64,000 nt of DNA from Acidobacteriota bacterium (GTDB lineage Bacteria; Acidobacteriota; Terriglobia; Bryobacterales; UBA6623): the NCBI GenBank assembly GCA_027592785.1, contig JAQCLD010000006.1, positions 1-64,000 of the forward strand. The letters are read 5' to 3'. Made by a program: the position numbers and the translations under genes. Shown in pieces: positions 63,994 through 64,000 of this stretch. The notes under the pieces are model-generated. The model was not told where the DNA came from. It ran no database searches and worked only from the letters and a program-made list of their open reading frames with translations. Numbering within the stretch: the first letter of the stretch is position 1; each line of letters opens with the position of its first letter.

Positions 63994-64000
63994 GGTGCTT

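Overview
The window looks like chromosomal DNA from a member of the Acidobacteriota, probably of the Bryobacterales/Solibacter type. This is an inference from content, not from a marker gene. It rests on a PadR regulator paired with an ADOP-like permease, four PQQ-type beta-propeller proteins, the futalosine menaquinone genes mqnA-mqnC, an F1 ATP synthase operon without F0 genes, a DUF1080 protein and high GC. Most of the DNA is ordinary core chromosome; small accessory patches are inserted in it.

Layout. 1-3.1 kb: PadR and a truncated permease, surE and a MerR regulator. 3.1-7.3 kb: a two-gene unit of a TPR/outer-membrane-barrel protein and a secreted TIM-barrel protein. 7.3-9.2 kb: a three-gene unit of a ferredoxin-like protein, an unknown protein and a TauD-like dioxygenase. 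9.3-12.0 kb: a beta-propeller, a SpoIID-like protein and a MoaD-like protein, translationally coupled. 12.1-13.8 kb: a glycosyltransferase, a 28-bp inverted repeat, a decayed BREX brxA-like fragment and tRNA-Pro(CGG), probably the scar of a lost island. 13.8-21.1 kb: an ankyrin protein, an FHA-GAF-SpoIIE phosphatase, a Fur-family regulator, a DUF1080 protein, two related secreted proteins and mqnC/mqnA. 21.2-24.7 kb: a five-heme cytochrome, PhoD, an ArsC-like protein and a rhodanese.

25.0-32.4 kb: an export operon with three consecutive HlyD-type adaptors, one MacB-type permease and one TolC protein, but no ATPase. A LolD/MacB-type ATPase stands alone at 42.6 kb and is a candidate partner. 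33.4-40.5 kb: a co-directional run of two secreted beta-propellers, a PaaK/LuxE-like adenylating enzyme, an iron alcohol dehydrogenase and a third beta-propeller. 41.2-48.1 kb: a class V aminotransferase, the orphan ABC ATPase, then trpG, trpE and a fused aroD-aroE, which belong to the shikimate/anthranilate pathway, and a sugar-nucleotide epimerase. 48.2-49.1 kb: a dienelactone hydrolase.

49.1-51.0 kb is the most unusual part: an AbiE-type (type IV) toxin-antitoxin pair. The antitoxin-like and toxin-like genes are convergent and overlap at their 3' ends, whereas the classical system is a co-directional operon. The region before the antitoxin gene carries four exact copies of the palindrome GGTATATATACC, one of them at the centre of a 50-bp near-perfect palindrome.

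51.1-55.6 kb is a phosphate cluster: a PhoU-domain protein, an OprP-like porin, a Na/Pi symporter and a response regulator broken by an in-frame TAG. 55.7-60.6 kb holds the F1 genes atpH-atpA-atpG-atpD-atpC. The window ends with an RDD membrane protein and the large molybdopterin subunit of a xanthine dehydrogenase/IorB-type oxidoreductase. Several genes (the ADOP permease, the brxA fragment, the 51.1-kb membrane protein and the response regulator) carry premature stops. These may be real decay or base errors in the assembly.
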